A stretch of 7,689 nt of DNA from Bacteroidales bacterium (GTDB taxonomy: Bacteria > Bacteroidota > Bacteroidia > Bacteroidales > DTU049): contig JASEGF010000097.1 in the NCBI GenBank assembly GCA_030017935.1, positions 1-7,689 on the forward strand, given 5' to 3'. Each line of letters starts with the position of its first letter. Position 1 is the first letter of the stretch. The notes beneath the pieces are model-generated. The model ran no database searches, was not told the DNA's origin, and was given only the letters and a program-made list of their open reading frames with translations. Made by a program: the position numbers and the translations under genes. Shown one piece after another: positions 1 through 6,945 of the stretch.

Positions 1-92
1 TAATAATTTAGTTATATATATAAGCCTAATTCCATAAATAATTTGTTTACAATTGTGATTAAGTGATAAAATGTTATGCTATATCATTTCCA

Positions 93-145
93 CAGAATTA
101 TCAAAAATTTAAATAATTTTTGGTAAAAAAATTATAATAATTCTG
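93..145. repeat. Nested AT-rich inverted repeats at the 3' end of the MscS gene (possible weak terminator)
   Basis: An outer pair of arms (CAGAATTAT at 93-101 and ATAATTCTG at 137-145) encloses an inner hairpin (CAAAAATT at 102-109 and AATTTTTG at 115-122 with a 5-base loop). The right outer arm overlaps the last codons of the MscS gene, whose stop is at 132-134. The placement fits transcript 3'-end formation on the minus strand, but the stems are AT-rich and no clean uridine run follows, so the terminator reading is weak. Nothing else was recognised in positions 1-131. Confidence 0.35.
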
Positions 146-1220
146 TTTTAATGTCATTATCATTTGATGGATTTACAAATATAGTATGAGTAGGATAGGC
201 AAATTCGATACCTTCTTTTTCGAAACTTTCTTTAATTTCAAAATTAATTTTTTGTTGTATATCCATATATACATTATAGTCTGGATCCAGTATATAATAT
301 ACGACTTCAAATATCAGACTATAATCACCAAATTTATAAAAATTAACTCTATTTAAATTACAAATTTCGTTTTCATTCACAATCTTCGTAATTATATCAG
401 GTATCATTTTTAACTTTTCAAGTGGTGTTTCATAGGTTACACCTAAATTAAATAATATTCTTCTTTTTTGCATACGTTTATAATTGCGAACCCTACTATT
501 ACCAAGGTCTTTATTGGGTATTATTATTTCCTCACCAGATAAACTATCTATTTTAGTAGATTTAATGCCAATTTTTTTAACATTACCTGACAAATCATCT
601 ATTATAATAAAATCTCCTATCTCAAAAGGACGATCAAAATATATAGAAAAGCTTGCCATCACATCTCCTAGTATGGCTTGCAGTGCAAATGCAATAGCAA
701 GACCTCCAATACCTAAGCCAGCTATTAAAGTTGTTATGTTTACGCCAAAATTATCTAAAAGTATTAGTATTGCTATTAGCCATAATATTCCTTTCAATAT
801 ATTATTTATCAATTTTATTATTCCTGCATCAGTAGCTCTACCTTCTTCTACTCTTTTTTTAGTTATATTATTTGTAAAATAATTAATCCATACTATTATT
901 ATTTTAACAGCATAATATATAATTATAATGGTTACGAAATAATTATAAATTTTATTTATATTGGGAGCTATGTAGATAAATTTGAATGCAATCCATAATG
1001 CTATAGCTAAGTATAATGGCCAATTTATCAGTTGCAAGCACTTAATGACGACATCATCAATTTCTGTCTTAGTTTTTTTTGCTATTTTTTTTAATCTATT
1101 GAGAAAGATACTTTTAAAAACCCATAATATTATTGCTACTATAACAAATGCTATCAAACTAATCAAGTAATCATTGACTGTATTTCCCCAAAATGTTTGA
1201 TCTAAAATATTTTCCATCAT
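132..1220 (-). CDS. MscS-family mechanosensitive ion channel
   Basis: This is a 362-residue inner-membrane channel of the small-conductance mechanosensitive family, which opens under membrane tension to release solutes on hypo-osmotic shock. Hydrophobic segments lie at about 18-40, 66-84, 92-112 and 142-164. They are followed by the glycine/alanine-rich pore helix (about 163-192, with AGLGIGGLAIAFALQ and then LGDVMASF), the family's hallmark. The beta domain follows (EIGDFI near 200-205, and the conserved PN of IIIPNKDLGNSRVRNY near 232-247), then the alpha/beta C-terminal domain ending in EFAYPTHTIFV. The extra N-terminal helices make it longer than E. coli MscS (about 286 residues), closer to YnaI-like members. 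Two adjacent ATG codons (1220 and 1217) could each be the start; no Shine-Dalgarno site separates them and I see no convincing promoter. It lies past the palindrome that closes the neighbouring operon, so it is probably transcribed alone. Family assignment is firm; the ion or solute preference is not visible. Confidence 0.93.
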   Translation of the reverse strand: MMENILDQTFWGNTVNDYLISLIAFVIVAIILWVFKSIFLNRLKKIAKKTKTEIDDVVIKCLQLINWPLYLAIALWIAFKFIYIAPNINKIYNYFVTIIIIYYAVKIIIVWINYFTNNITKKRVEEGRATDAGIIKLINNILKGILWLIAILILLDNFGVNITTLIAGLGIGGLAIAFALQAILGDVMASFSIYFDRPFEIGDFIIIDDLSGNVKKIGIKSTKIDSLSGEEIIIPNKDLGNSRVRNYKRMQKRRILFNLGVTYETPLEKLKMIPDIITKIVNENEICNLNRVNFYKFGDYSLIFEVVYYILDPDYNVYMDIQQKINFEIKESFEKEGIEFAYPTHTIFVNPSNDNDIKTELL

Positions 1221-1355
1221 TTTTGAATTTTTAATTTTACAAAGAAAAATAATTTTTTTTAATTACTTATAAATATTTTTTGAGTTAATAAATACATAAA
1301 AATAAGAGGTTTACATTTTTAAATAATTGAAAATTTATAAATTGTATTTTAAAGA

Positions 1356-1383
1356 TAAATGCGACTCATATGAGTCGCATTTA
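1356..1383 (-). terminator. Perfect 28-bp palindrome, likely terminator of the transketolase-sigma-membrane protein operon
   Basis: The arm TAAATGCGACTCAT (1356-1369) is followed with no spacer by its exact reverse complement (1370-1383). It starts 29 bases past the stop of the T9SS-domain protein on the minus strand, and a T-rich stretch follows in that direction, so an intrinsic terminator is the simplest reading. It is one of the few GC-containing blocks in an otherwise very AT-rich gap (1221-1412). A palindrome without a loop could also be a protein-binding site. Apart from this, the 192-base gap holds nothing I can support. Confidence 0.6.
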
Positions 1384-1412
1384 ACAAGTTATGAGTGTAA
1401 AAAGTAGAACGT

Positions 1413-2600
1413 TTATTTGATTATTAGTAGTGTACCACTTTGAGAAATTTTATCAGGGAAAATAATTTTGTACATATAAGTGCCTGCTCGCACAGTACTA
1501 GCATCCCAATCATTTTTATAGTTTTTACTTTGATAAATTAATTTTCCATCATTTGCATAGATATATAATTGAGTATTAGGATAATTTTCAATATTTTTAA
1601 TTTCAAAAACATCATTTATACCATCCCCATTTGGAGTTATAGCATTAGGAATAATAATATCACAATGTGAAAATGATACAATGAAAGTATCTAAATATGT
1701 TTCGCATCCAATAATTTTTGCTATATAAGTACCAGCTTTTGATACATTAATTGATTTAGAAGTTTTATTATTATTCATCCACTTTATTTGATATTTAGTA
1801 GTATCTACATCTACAGATAATGATATCTCGCTACCCACACATCCAGAAATATTTTTACTTGATAAACCTGTAGGTGGTGGCAAAATATTAACTTTTGTTG
1901 TTGCATATAGAGATTTACTAGTTTGAGAATTAATAGGAGTTATTGTTAAACTATATGTTCCAGATTCAGATATGTAAATTTTATTACTAGTTTCACCATT
2001 ACTCCATTTGAATTTATATTGTTCTTGATTAGGTATAGAAGGACCTAGCAAAATTGGTTTCTCGGAACATATTTCTCTAGGCATAAATAATGTTGTATCA
2101 GATTTATCATTTATAGTAATGTTATTCTTGTCAGTTTTTACAGTATCAATTATATCAGGTTGATTATTAGCTACTAGATTGTATTTGAGAAGTCTATAAT
2201 CTAATTTCAAACTATTTTTTTCTTTTTCTGGAATATTTAATTTATTAATAACATTAATGATGGCAGTTTCATTAGAATCTATATTTAAGTATAATATTTT
2301 ATCAGCATTATCGAGCACATACAAATTACTATCATTAGATAAAATACTTAAATGATAATTGTTATTTGCATATTCAAAAACTTGTGTAGTATTTACTTTA
2401 TTAATGTACATAATAATTGACAAAATGATAACAGATATAGCCAAAAGTGCAGTAGTTAATATTTTATCTGAAATTATTTTTCTTTTATTTATGGTTTTAT
2501 TCAAGATATTTTTTTCTAAAAAATCAAAATAATCTTTAGGCACTTCATAGCCGTCGAAAGCTTGTTTAATTTTGTCGTTTTCGTTATTATTAAGTTTCAT
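1413..2600 (-). CDS. Single-pass membrane protein: anti-sigma-like N-terminus, Ig-like units, T9SS type-B sorting (CHU_C) C-terminus
   Basis: This 395-residue protein has an unusual layout. Residues 1-46 are charged and cytoplasmic and include YEVPKDYFDFLEKNIL, which resembles the 'vPegYFe.le..il' start common in small membrane proteins encoded after Bacteroidota ECF sigma factors. One membrane helix follows (about 47-66). There is no cleavable signal peptide, so the rest should face the periplasm: an unrecognised stretch (67-170), two Ig/PKD-like units (about 174-239 and 252-310, each with a 'kW.n...sk.i.vs.sGtY' signature), and a gliding-motility C-terminal domain (about 313-395, IIPNAITPNGDGINDVFEI to GTLLIIK). 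That domain normally sends proteins through the type IX secretion system after Sec export. The usual WDG motif reads WDA. The gene begins 44 bases after the sigma-factor stop, so an anti-sigma role is likely by context, though a defined anti-sigma domain is not evident. Domain calls are firm; function is inference. Confidence 0.85.
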   Translation of the reverse strand: MKLNNNENDKIKQAFDGYEVPKDYFDFLEKNILNKTINKRKIISDKILTTALLAISVIILSIIMYINKVNTTQVFEYANNNYHLSILSNDSNLYVLDNADKILYLNIDSNETAIINVINKLNIPEKEKNSLKLDYRLLKYNLVANNQPDIIDTVKTDKNNITINDKSDTTLFMPREICSEKPILLGPSIPNQEQYKFKWSNGETSNKIYISESGTYSLTITPINSQTSKSLYATTKVNILPPPTGLSSKNISGCVGSEISLSVDVDTTKYQIKWMNNNKTSKSINVSKAGTYIAKIIGCETYLDTFIVSFSHCDIIIPNAITPNGDGINDVFEIKNIENYPNTQLYIYANDGKLIYQSKNYKNDWDASTVRAGTYMYKIIFPDKISQSGTLLIIK

Positions 2601-2644
2601 TTATTTTGGGTTTTAATTATTAGACATAAAATTAATTAAAAAGT

Positions 2645-3196
2645 TTAATATGTTGATGAAAAAAATTTTTTTATTTTTTTCATAGCTTGATGATAAGAAG
2701 ATTTTAAAGTATTCTCGGAAGTATGTAGTACATCAGCGATATCTTTGTAAGGCATATTAGAGAAATAGCGTAGATAAAACACTAATCTTTGTTTAGGTGG
2801 TAATTGATTAATAGCTTTGATAAGTTTCCTTTCTATTTCATCTCCTTTAAAGTTTGTATCAGCTTTTAAATTGTCCAAAAAATTTTCATTTAATTCATCT
2901 ATAGATATGAATAATGCAGATTTCTTTTTATTAATGAAATTAATAGATTCATTAGTAGCAATACGATATATCCATGTATACAGTTTTGAATCTCCATGAA
3001 AACTATCTAAATTTTCCCATATTTTGATAAAAGTATTTTGGACTACATCATTAGCATCATCATGTGAGACAACTATTCTACGAACATGCCAATATACTTT
3101 TTCTTTATATTTTTTTAGTAATAATTTAAATCCTTCAGTTTTAGTTTCTGAATCAGAAAATAAAGAAATAATAAAATTATCTGAAGGATCAGTCAT
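2645..3196 (-). CDS. ECF-type (sigma-70 family) RNA polymerase sigma factor
   Basis: This 183-residue protein is a group IV (extracytoplasmic function) sigma factor, which directs RNA polymerase to a dedicated promoter set. Region 2 spans about residues 22-92 and carries DDANDVVQNTFIKIWENL (about 46-63) and LYTWIYRIATNESIN (about 72-86), the core-binding and -10 recognition part. Region 4 spans about 122-178 with LPPKQRLVFYLRYF (132-145) and the helix-turn-helix YKDIADVLHTSENTLKSSYHQA (150-171), written here as residue positions of the -35 recognition helices. Regions 1.1 and 3 are absent, as expected for the class. The ATG (3196-3194) directly follows the TAA of the transketolase gene (3199-3197), so translation is probably coupled. 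The next gene encodes a membrane protein that looks like its anti-sigma partner. The regulon cannot be read from this window; Bacteroidota usually carry many such pairs. Confidence 0.95.
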   Translation of the reverse strand: MTDPSDNFIISLFSDSETKTEGFKLLLKKYKEKVYWHVRRIVVSHDDANDVVQNTFIKIWENLDSFHGDSKLYTWIYRIATNESINFINKKKSALFISIDELNENFLDNLKADTNFKGDEIERKLIKAINQLPPKQRLVFYLRYFSNMPYKDIADVLHTSENTLKSSYHQAMKKIKKFFSSTY

Positions 3197-4165
3197 TTAT
3201 ATTAATTTTTTTCTTTTCATTGCTTTGATAGCAGCATTTACGATATTAGGATATTTTAAGCCATATTTCACCATTAGCTCATCTGGAGCACCACTTTCGC
3301 CGAATATGCAATCCATAGCTACATATTCTATTGGCACCGGGTAATTTTTTACAGATACTTGAGCAACGGCATCTCCTAGTCCTCCATGAATCACATGTTC
3401 TTCAGCAGTAACAGCACATTTTGTTTTAAGTAAGCTATTTATGATAGTTTGTTCATCTATAGGTTTAATGGTATGGATATTAATCAATTCTGCATCTATC
3501 CCTAATTTTTCTAATTCATCACAGGCTTCTATAGCTTCCCACAATAGATGCCCAGTAGCAAATATAGTAACATCTTGCCCTGTTTTGAGAGTTATAGCTT
3601 TACCAATTTCGAAATGAAGATAATCTGGAATGAAATCTGGTACTACTGGCCTACCAAAGCGTAAATAAACAGGTCCGAAATATTCTGATATAGCTCTCAC
3701 AGCTTGTCGTGTTTGTGTATAATCTGATGGATTAATTACTATCATATTGGGTAAGGCTCTCATCAAGGCTATATCTTCCATAATTTGATGGCTGGCACCA
3801 TCCTCTCCTAGTGTAATACCTGCATGAGAAGCACATACTTTCACATTTTTAAAACTATAAGCTACACTTTGTCTGAGCTGATCATATACTCTACCAGTAG
3901 AAAATACTGCAAATGTACCTGTAAACGGTATGAATCCAGCATTAGCTAATCCTGCTGCAATTCCCATCATATTTGCCTCTGCTATGCCAACCTGAATAAA
4001 TCTGTCAGGGAAATTAGAAGCAAATTTTTCCATTTTTAATGAACCAGTGAGATCAGCTGTAAGTGCTACTACACGAGAATTATTTTTCCCTAATTCATTA
4101 AGCTCATCACCAAATCCACTCCTAGTGTCTTTTTTTTGTTTAATGGGATATTTGACTTTTAGCAT
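3197..4165 (-). CDS. Transketolase, C-terminal subunit (split transketolase)
   Basis: This 322-residue protein corresponds to the C-terminal half of transketolase, the thiamine-diphosphate enzyme that moves two-carbon ketol units between sugar phosphates in the non-oxidative pentose phosphate pathway. The pyrimidine-binding domain covers about residues 14-180, with GIAEANMMGIAAGLA at 60-74 (Glu63 is the expected cofactor-activating glutamate) and HAGITLGEDGASHQ at 114-127. The C-terminal fold covers about 187-315 (TAEEHVIHGGLGDAVAQ at 253-269). The pyrophosphate-binding half, about 270-280 residues in split enzymes, is absent and must come from a separate N-terminal subunit. None lies upstream here, although the two are often adjacent. 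A related 1-deoxyxylulose-5-phosphate synthase-like identity is less likely given the short length and motifs. It heads the operon with the sigma factor and the T9SS-domain membrane protein. Confidence 0.9.
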   Translation of the reverse strand: MLKVKYPIKQKKDTRSGFGDELNELGKNNSRVVALTADLTGSLKMEKFASNFPDRFIQVGIAEANMMGIAAGLANAGFIPFTGTFAVFSTGRVYDQLRQSVAYSFKNVKVCASHAGITLGEDGASHQIMEDIALMRALPNMIVINPSDYTQTRQAVRAISEYFGPVYLRFGRPVVPDFIPDYLHFEIGKAITLKTGQDVTIFATGHLLWEAIEACDELEKLGIDAELINIHTIKPIDEQTIINSLLKTKCAVTAEEHVIHGGLGDAVAQVSVKNYPVPIEYVAMDCIFGESGAPDELMVKYGLKYPNIVNAAIKAMKRKKLI

Positions 4166-4203
4166 AATTGTAAATTAATGATTTATTTTAGTTTATTTTT
4201 ATT

Positions 4204-4234
4204 GTAAAATTATATATTTTATCTGACAACAAAA
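4204..4234 (-). promoter_or_regulatory. Possible Bacteroidota-type promoter for the transketolase operon
   Basis: On the minus strand TTTTG (4234-4230) is followed after 17 bases by TAATTTTA (4212-4205), near the TAnnTTTG consensus but lacking the final G, and with spacing a little under the usual 19 or so. It lies about 40 bases before the transketolase ATG. The region is so AT-rich that chance matches are easy, so this is only a candidate. Confidence 0.3.
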
Positions 4235-4250
4235 TAAATAAAAATTATAA

Positions 4251-4282
4251 AAATATTTTTATAAATTTTATAAAAAATATTT
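4251..4282 (-). terminator. AT-only hairpin after the SPOR segment, possible terminator
   Basis: The arms AAATATTTTTATAA (4251-4264) and TTATAAAAAATATTT (4268-4282) pair with one bulged base around a 3-base loop. On the minus strand the hairpin comes 44 bases after the SPOR-segment stop and is followed by a T-rich run. It would end the PorE-like transcript after, not before, the SPOR segment, which suggests the segment is transcribed. Low GC makes the stem weak. Confidence 0.35.
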
Positions 4283-4326
4283 ATTAAAAAATTTGTATAG
4301 TAAGAAGTTAAAAATTAATGATTAAA

Positions 4327-4581
4327 TTAATTTTCTAGGATCCATAGGTCTGATTGCCCTGTTATAGCTTTAAGCTCTGTCAATCTTTGTTCTGCTTCTT
4401 GTTTAGTTTGATAATTTTCATAAGATATTCTAAATCTTTTATTTTCATCATCAGTGATAATAGTTGCATTTTTAAAGCCTTTTTTAATATAATTGTTTCT
4501 AATATATTCAGCATCATCATAATCGATAGTACTAGCACCGATTATATAAAATGATTTAGGTGGATTTAGAATGCTTTCTAA
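4327..4581 (-). pseudogene. SPOR-domain segment in frame with, but cut off from, the upstream OmpA-family gene by a TAA
   Basis: Directly after the TAA of the OmpA-family gene (4584-4582) the same frame stays open for 84 codons and ends in TAA at 4329-4327. The product reads as a complete SPOR domain: SFYIIGAST opening (about residues 10-18), DDAEYIRNNYIKKGFKNATI (22-41), the second half RFRISYENYQTKQEAEQRL (49-67), and a closing LWILEN. SPOR domains bind denuded peptidoglycan glycan strands. The frame holds no ATG, GTG or TTG before the domain; the only TTG lies deep inside it, and the nearest ATT has no usable ribosome site. The simplest reading is that this was the C-terminus of the OmpA-family protein and a nonsense change (for example from AAA, GAA or CAA) cut it off. 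Readthrough, a non-standard start or a sequencing error are alternatives. The frame is otherwise undamaged, so any break is recent. Confidence 0.65.
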
Positions 4582-6603
4582 TTATTTCTCGTCATAAGAG
4601 AGGATTTTAAACTCTACACGTCTATTTAATTGTCGTCCTTCTTCTGTTTGATTAGTAGCTAATGGTTTAGTAAATCCATATCCTTTAGCTATGAGTCTTT
4701 TAGAATCTATTCCTTTATTAATTAAATAGTCTACAACAGCTTGAGCTCTTCGTTTAGACAAATTGATATTATATTCATAACTGCCGATTCTATCAGTATG
4801 TGCAGAAATTTCGACAATAGCTGTTGGATTATTAACTAAAAATTGATACAAATGATCTAATTCTTCTGTAGATTGTGGTCTAAGTGTAGCTTTATCAAAG
4901 TCAAAATAAATATTTCTGAGTATAATTGTTTCTCCGACTTTTAAAGGTTCTTTTACAGGCTCTGTAGCTTCAGCTATTTGCTGATTTAGCTGTGCAATTT
5001 CTGCTTTTTCTAAAAAAATATCCATCAGTATTACGCTTCGTGGCTCATCATTTAATATAGTAATTATTTTATTATTTTTAAAATAACCTGGAGCTGAAGC
5101 TGTTAATAAATATTTTTTATCATAATTTAAGAAAACTTCTCCATAACCACTTTCATCAGATAATAATTCGTATACTATATTATTATTGATATTATCGTGT
5201 ATTACAATATCTGCTTTGACAGGTTTAAATGATGAAGCATCTATTGTTCTAACTATCAATTTTAATTGACTTGCTCTACTACTGATAATATTCATTAAAT
5301 ACAAATCTTGATCTCCATAACCTTTAATGTCTGCACTAGAAAAGAAAGCATATTTTTCATCTGGACTTGGGTAATAAAATACATCATTGTCTGGAGAGTT
5401 TATAGGATATCCTATATTTGTAGGTGGGTTCCAGAAGCCATCTTCAGTTAAATTAGTAAAAAATATATCATATCCTCCCATATTTTCATGTCCTTGAGAA
5501 GAGAAATATAAAGTAACCCCATCGGGCAAAATAAATGGAGCATCTTCATTATATTTAGTATTAATTATTGGTCCTAGATTTTCAGGCTCTAACCATCCGT
5601 TTTCTCCTAATTCAGTTTTCCAAATATCTAATCCACCATATCCACCCGGTCTATCACTTGTGAAGTATAATGTTTTACCATCAGGAGATAAACTAGCATG
5701 AGTTTCTCTATATTGAGAATTAATTACTGGAAATTCTTTTAGAATAGACCATTTACCATTATTATTTAATTCACTATAGTAAATATCTCCATTGTCTTTG
5801 TCACTTCTATAAACAAATAACATTTTTCCGTCATAGCTTAAACTAACAGTTGCCTCATGATATTTAGTATTTATTTCACCAGGAATTAGTTTGGCTTCTG
5901 ACCACTGATATTGATCTCCATTTTTTTCTAATTTAGAGAAATAAATATCTTCATAATATTTGCCATCTGGAGCTAATTTGCCTCCAGTAGTGCCTTCGCG
6001 TCTAGATGTAAAATATAAGATTGAATCTTTAAAATTAAAAACGGGAGAATATTCTGGATATTTCGTATTAATAGACTCACCAAGATTTTCAACTTTTACT
6101 ACAGCAGTATCATTAATTAATGCCTGAGCAGTATATGATTTTTGTCTAAGCCATTTCACACTATCTATCATTGCATTGTTCTCAGATTTTTCTATAAATA
6201 GGTTGTAATAATCAATAGCTTTATCAAAATTATATTTTAAATGATAAACCTCAGCAAGGTAGATATATACATCAATGGGAGCTTCCGTAGTTTGGTAATT
6301 ATCTATATAACTCAATGTTACATTTTTACTAGCTTTTTCAAAATAGGGTTCTGACGATAATTTATCTTGAGAATTGAAAAGACATACACCAATATTGTAC
6401 ATTAGATTAGTATTATCTGTATATTTCTCTTCCCATTTTTTTAATAAATTTAAAGCATCATCAAATTTATTCATAGACATTAGTAATCTGGCATCAGTAT
6501 AATCTGATTGATATTTTTTATCAATTTTTATTTCATTTTGACTCATTAAAAATGAGCAATTAATTACTATAAAAAGTGATATAAATAAAATTTTCCTTCT
6601 CAT
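4582..6603 (-). CDS. PorE-like envelope protein: TPR, PD40 beta-propeller, CRD-like fold, OmpA C-terminal peptidoglycan-binding domain
   Basis: This 673-residue exported protein starts with a signal peptide (MRRKILFISLFIVINC, cleavage perhaps near S21). C16 has a poor lipobox (VINC), so lipidation is uncertain. In order come helical TPR-like repeats (about 31-160), a propeller of five PD40 blades (about 182-440, marked by 'SpDgk.lyFtS.r.gg.gg.DIy' at 190, 256, 306, 360 and 413), a carboxypeptidase-regulatory-like beta fold (about 446-532), and an OmpA C-terminal domain (about 556-668). That last domain has YFDFDKATLRPQS, AHTD (D604) and LSKRRA (R619), the expected diaminopimelate contacts. 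This order matches PorE of Porphyromonas gingivalis, a T9SS component that anchors the machine to peptidoglycan; the genus has several similar paralogues, so orthology is not proven. A strong promoter-like site precedes it. The frame continues past the TAA into a SPOR domain, suggesting the native protein was about 758 residues. Confidence 0.9.
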   Translation of the reverse strand: MRRKILFISLFIVINCSFLMSQNEIKIDKKYQSDYTDARLLMSMNKFDDALNLLKKWEEKYTDNTNLMYNIGVCLFNSQDKLSSEPYFEKASKNVTLSYIDNYQTTEAPIDVYIYLAEVYHLKYNFDKAIDYYNLFIEKSENNAMIDSVKWLRQKSYTAQALINDTAVVKVENLGESINTKYPEYSPVFNFKDSILYFTSRREGTTGGKLAPDGKYYEDIYFSKLEKNGDQYQWSEAKLIPGEINTKYHEATVSLSYDGKMLFVYRSDKDNGDIYYSELNNNGKWSILKEFPVINSQYRETHASLSPDGKTLYFTSDRPGGYGGLDIWKTELGENGWLEPENLGPIINTKYNEDAPFILPDGVTLYFSSQGHENMGGYDIFFTNLTEDGFWNPPTNIGYPINSPDNDVFYYPSPDEKYAFFSSADIKGYGDQDLYLMNIISSRASQLKLIVRTIDASSFKPVKADIVIHDNINNNIVYELLSDESGYGEVFLNYDKKYLLTASAPGYFKNNKIITILNDEPRSVILMDIFLEKAEIAQLNQQIAEATEPVKEPLKVGETIILRNIYFDFDKATLRPQSTEELDHLYQFLVNNPTAIVEISAHTDRIGSYEYNINLSKRRAQAVVDYLINKGIDSKRLIAKGYGFTKPLATNQTEEGRQLNRRVEFKILSYDEK

Positions 6604-6620
6604 TTATATAAATTTTTATA

Positions 6621-6651
6621 CAAAAATACATAAAATCATTTTTTCTACAAG
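6621..6651 (-). promoter_or_regulatory. Bacteroidota-type promoter of the PorE-like gene
   Basis: On the minus strand CTTG (6651-6648) is followed after exactly 19 bases by TATTTTTG (6628-6621), a full match to the TAnnTTTG -7 element of the primary Bacteroidota sigma factor, with the -33 element one base off TTTG. The start codon lies about 17 bases past the -7 box, so the leader would be only about 10-13 bases. Confidence 0.65.
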
Positions 6652-6673
6652 GTCTAAAAATTTAAAAATATGT

Positions 6674-6681
6674 CAATAAAT
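6674..6681 (+). repeat. Left copy of 8-bp target-site duplication (CAATAAAT)
   Basis: CAATAAAT directly abuts the left terminal inverted repeat of the MITE-like element and is repeated exactly at 6912-6919 abutting the right terminal repeat. A perfect direct repeat at both junctions is the mark of transposition, with an 8-base staggered cut. Confidence 0.85.
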
Positions 6682-6911
6682 GGTTCTATAACGTTTATTG
6701 TGGGTAAATTATTTTACCACAAAGGGCACCAAGATATTACACAAAGTTCACAAAGTGCCATTTTTAAACTTTTTAATTCTATAATTCTCTGTGTTCTTTG
6801 TGCATTCTTTGAGAACTCTGTGGTTAATATTCAACTGTTCAATAATAAAAAAATTATTTTTTTTTACAATTACTCTTTTTAATCTTTACACATATAAAAC
6901 GTTATAGAACC
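6682..6911. mobile_element. MITE-like non-autonomous element, 230 bp, with 15-bp terminal inverted repeats
   Basis: The ends are perfect inverted repeats: GGTTCTATAACGTTT at 6682-6696 and its reverse complement at 6897-6911. An imperfect match continues inward for about 12 more bases. Inside lies a second, imperfect inverted pair (about 6716-6756 and 6787-6824). Each arm begins ACCAC and is built from short CACAAAG/CACAGAG units, so the whole element could fold into a long hairpin around a short AT-rich centre. No transposase is encoded, so it would need one in trans. The 8-bp duplication and GG-starting ends recall the ISL3 family, but that is a tentative family guess. It fills most of the 360-base gap between the divergent PorE-like and pyrH genes. 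A 70-codon frame inside it (6670-6882) is not considered a gene. Confidence 0.85.
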
Positions 6912-6919
6912 CAATAAAT
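6912..6919 (+). repeat. Right copy of 8-bp target-site duplication (CAATAAAT)
   Basis: This exact copy of 6674-6681 abuts the right terminal inverted repeat. Removing the element and one copy restores a plausible 138-base original gap between 6603 and 6964. Confidence 0.85.
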
Positions 6920-6945
6920 TTTTAAAAAAATTGATAAAAAATTTT

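Noticed and set aside
484..1170. Plus-strand frames of 132 and 62 codons within the MscS gene
   Set aside because: Antisense shadows of a clear channel gene, with no recognisable domain.
2817..3344. Plus-strand frames across the sigma factor and the transketolase 3' end
   Set aside because: Antisense shadows of two well-supported genes.
4354..4554. 66-codon plus-strand frame
   Set aside because: It is antisense to the SPOR-domain segment, which has clear domain similarity on the minus strand.
4570..4572. ATT as an independent start for the SPOR segment
   Set aside because: ATT starts are very rare and the purine-rich bases are too close to the codon to act as a ribosome site.
6540..6603. 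Lipoprotein lipobox at C16 of the PorE-like protein
   Set aside because: The residues before the cysteine (VIN) fit a lipobox poorly and no acidic sorting signal follows, so lipidation is left as uncertain even though P. gingivalis PorE is a lipoprotein.
6670..6882. 70-codon plus-strand frame inside the mobile element
   Set aside because: It is translated repeat sequence (CACAAAG-type arms giving strings such as LCVLCAFF), begins outside the element, crosses its left end, and has no coding character.
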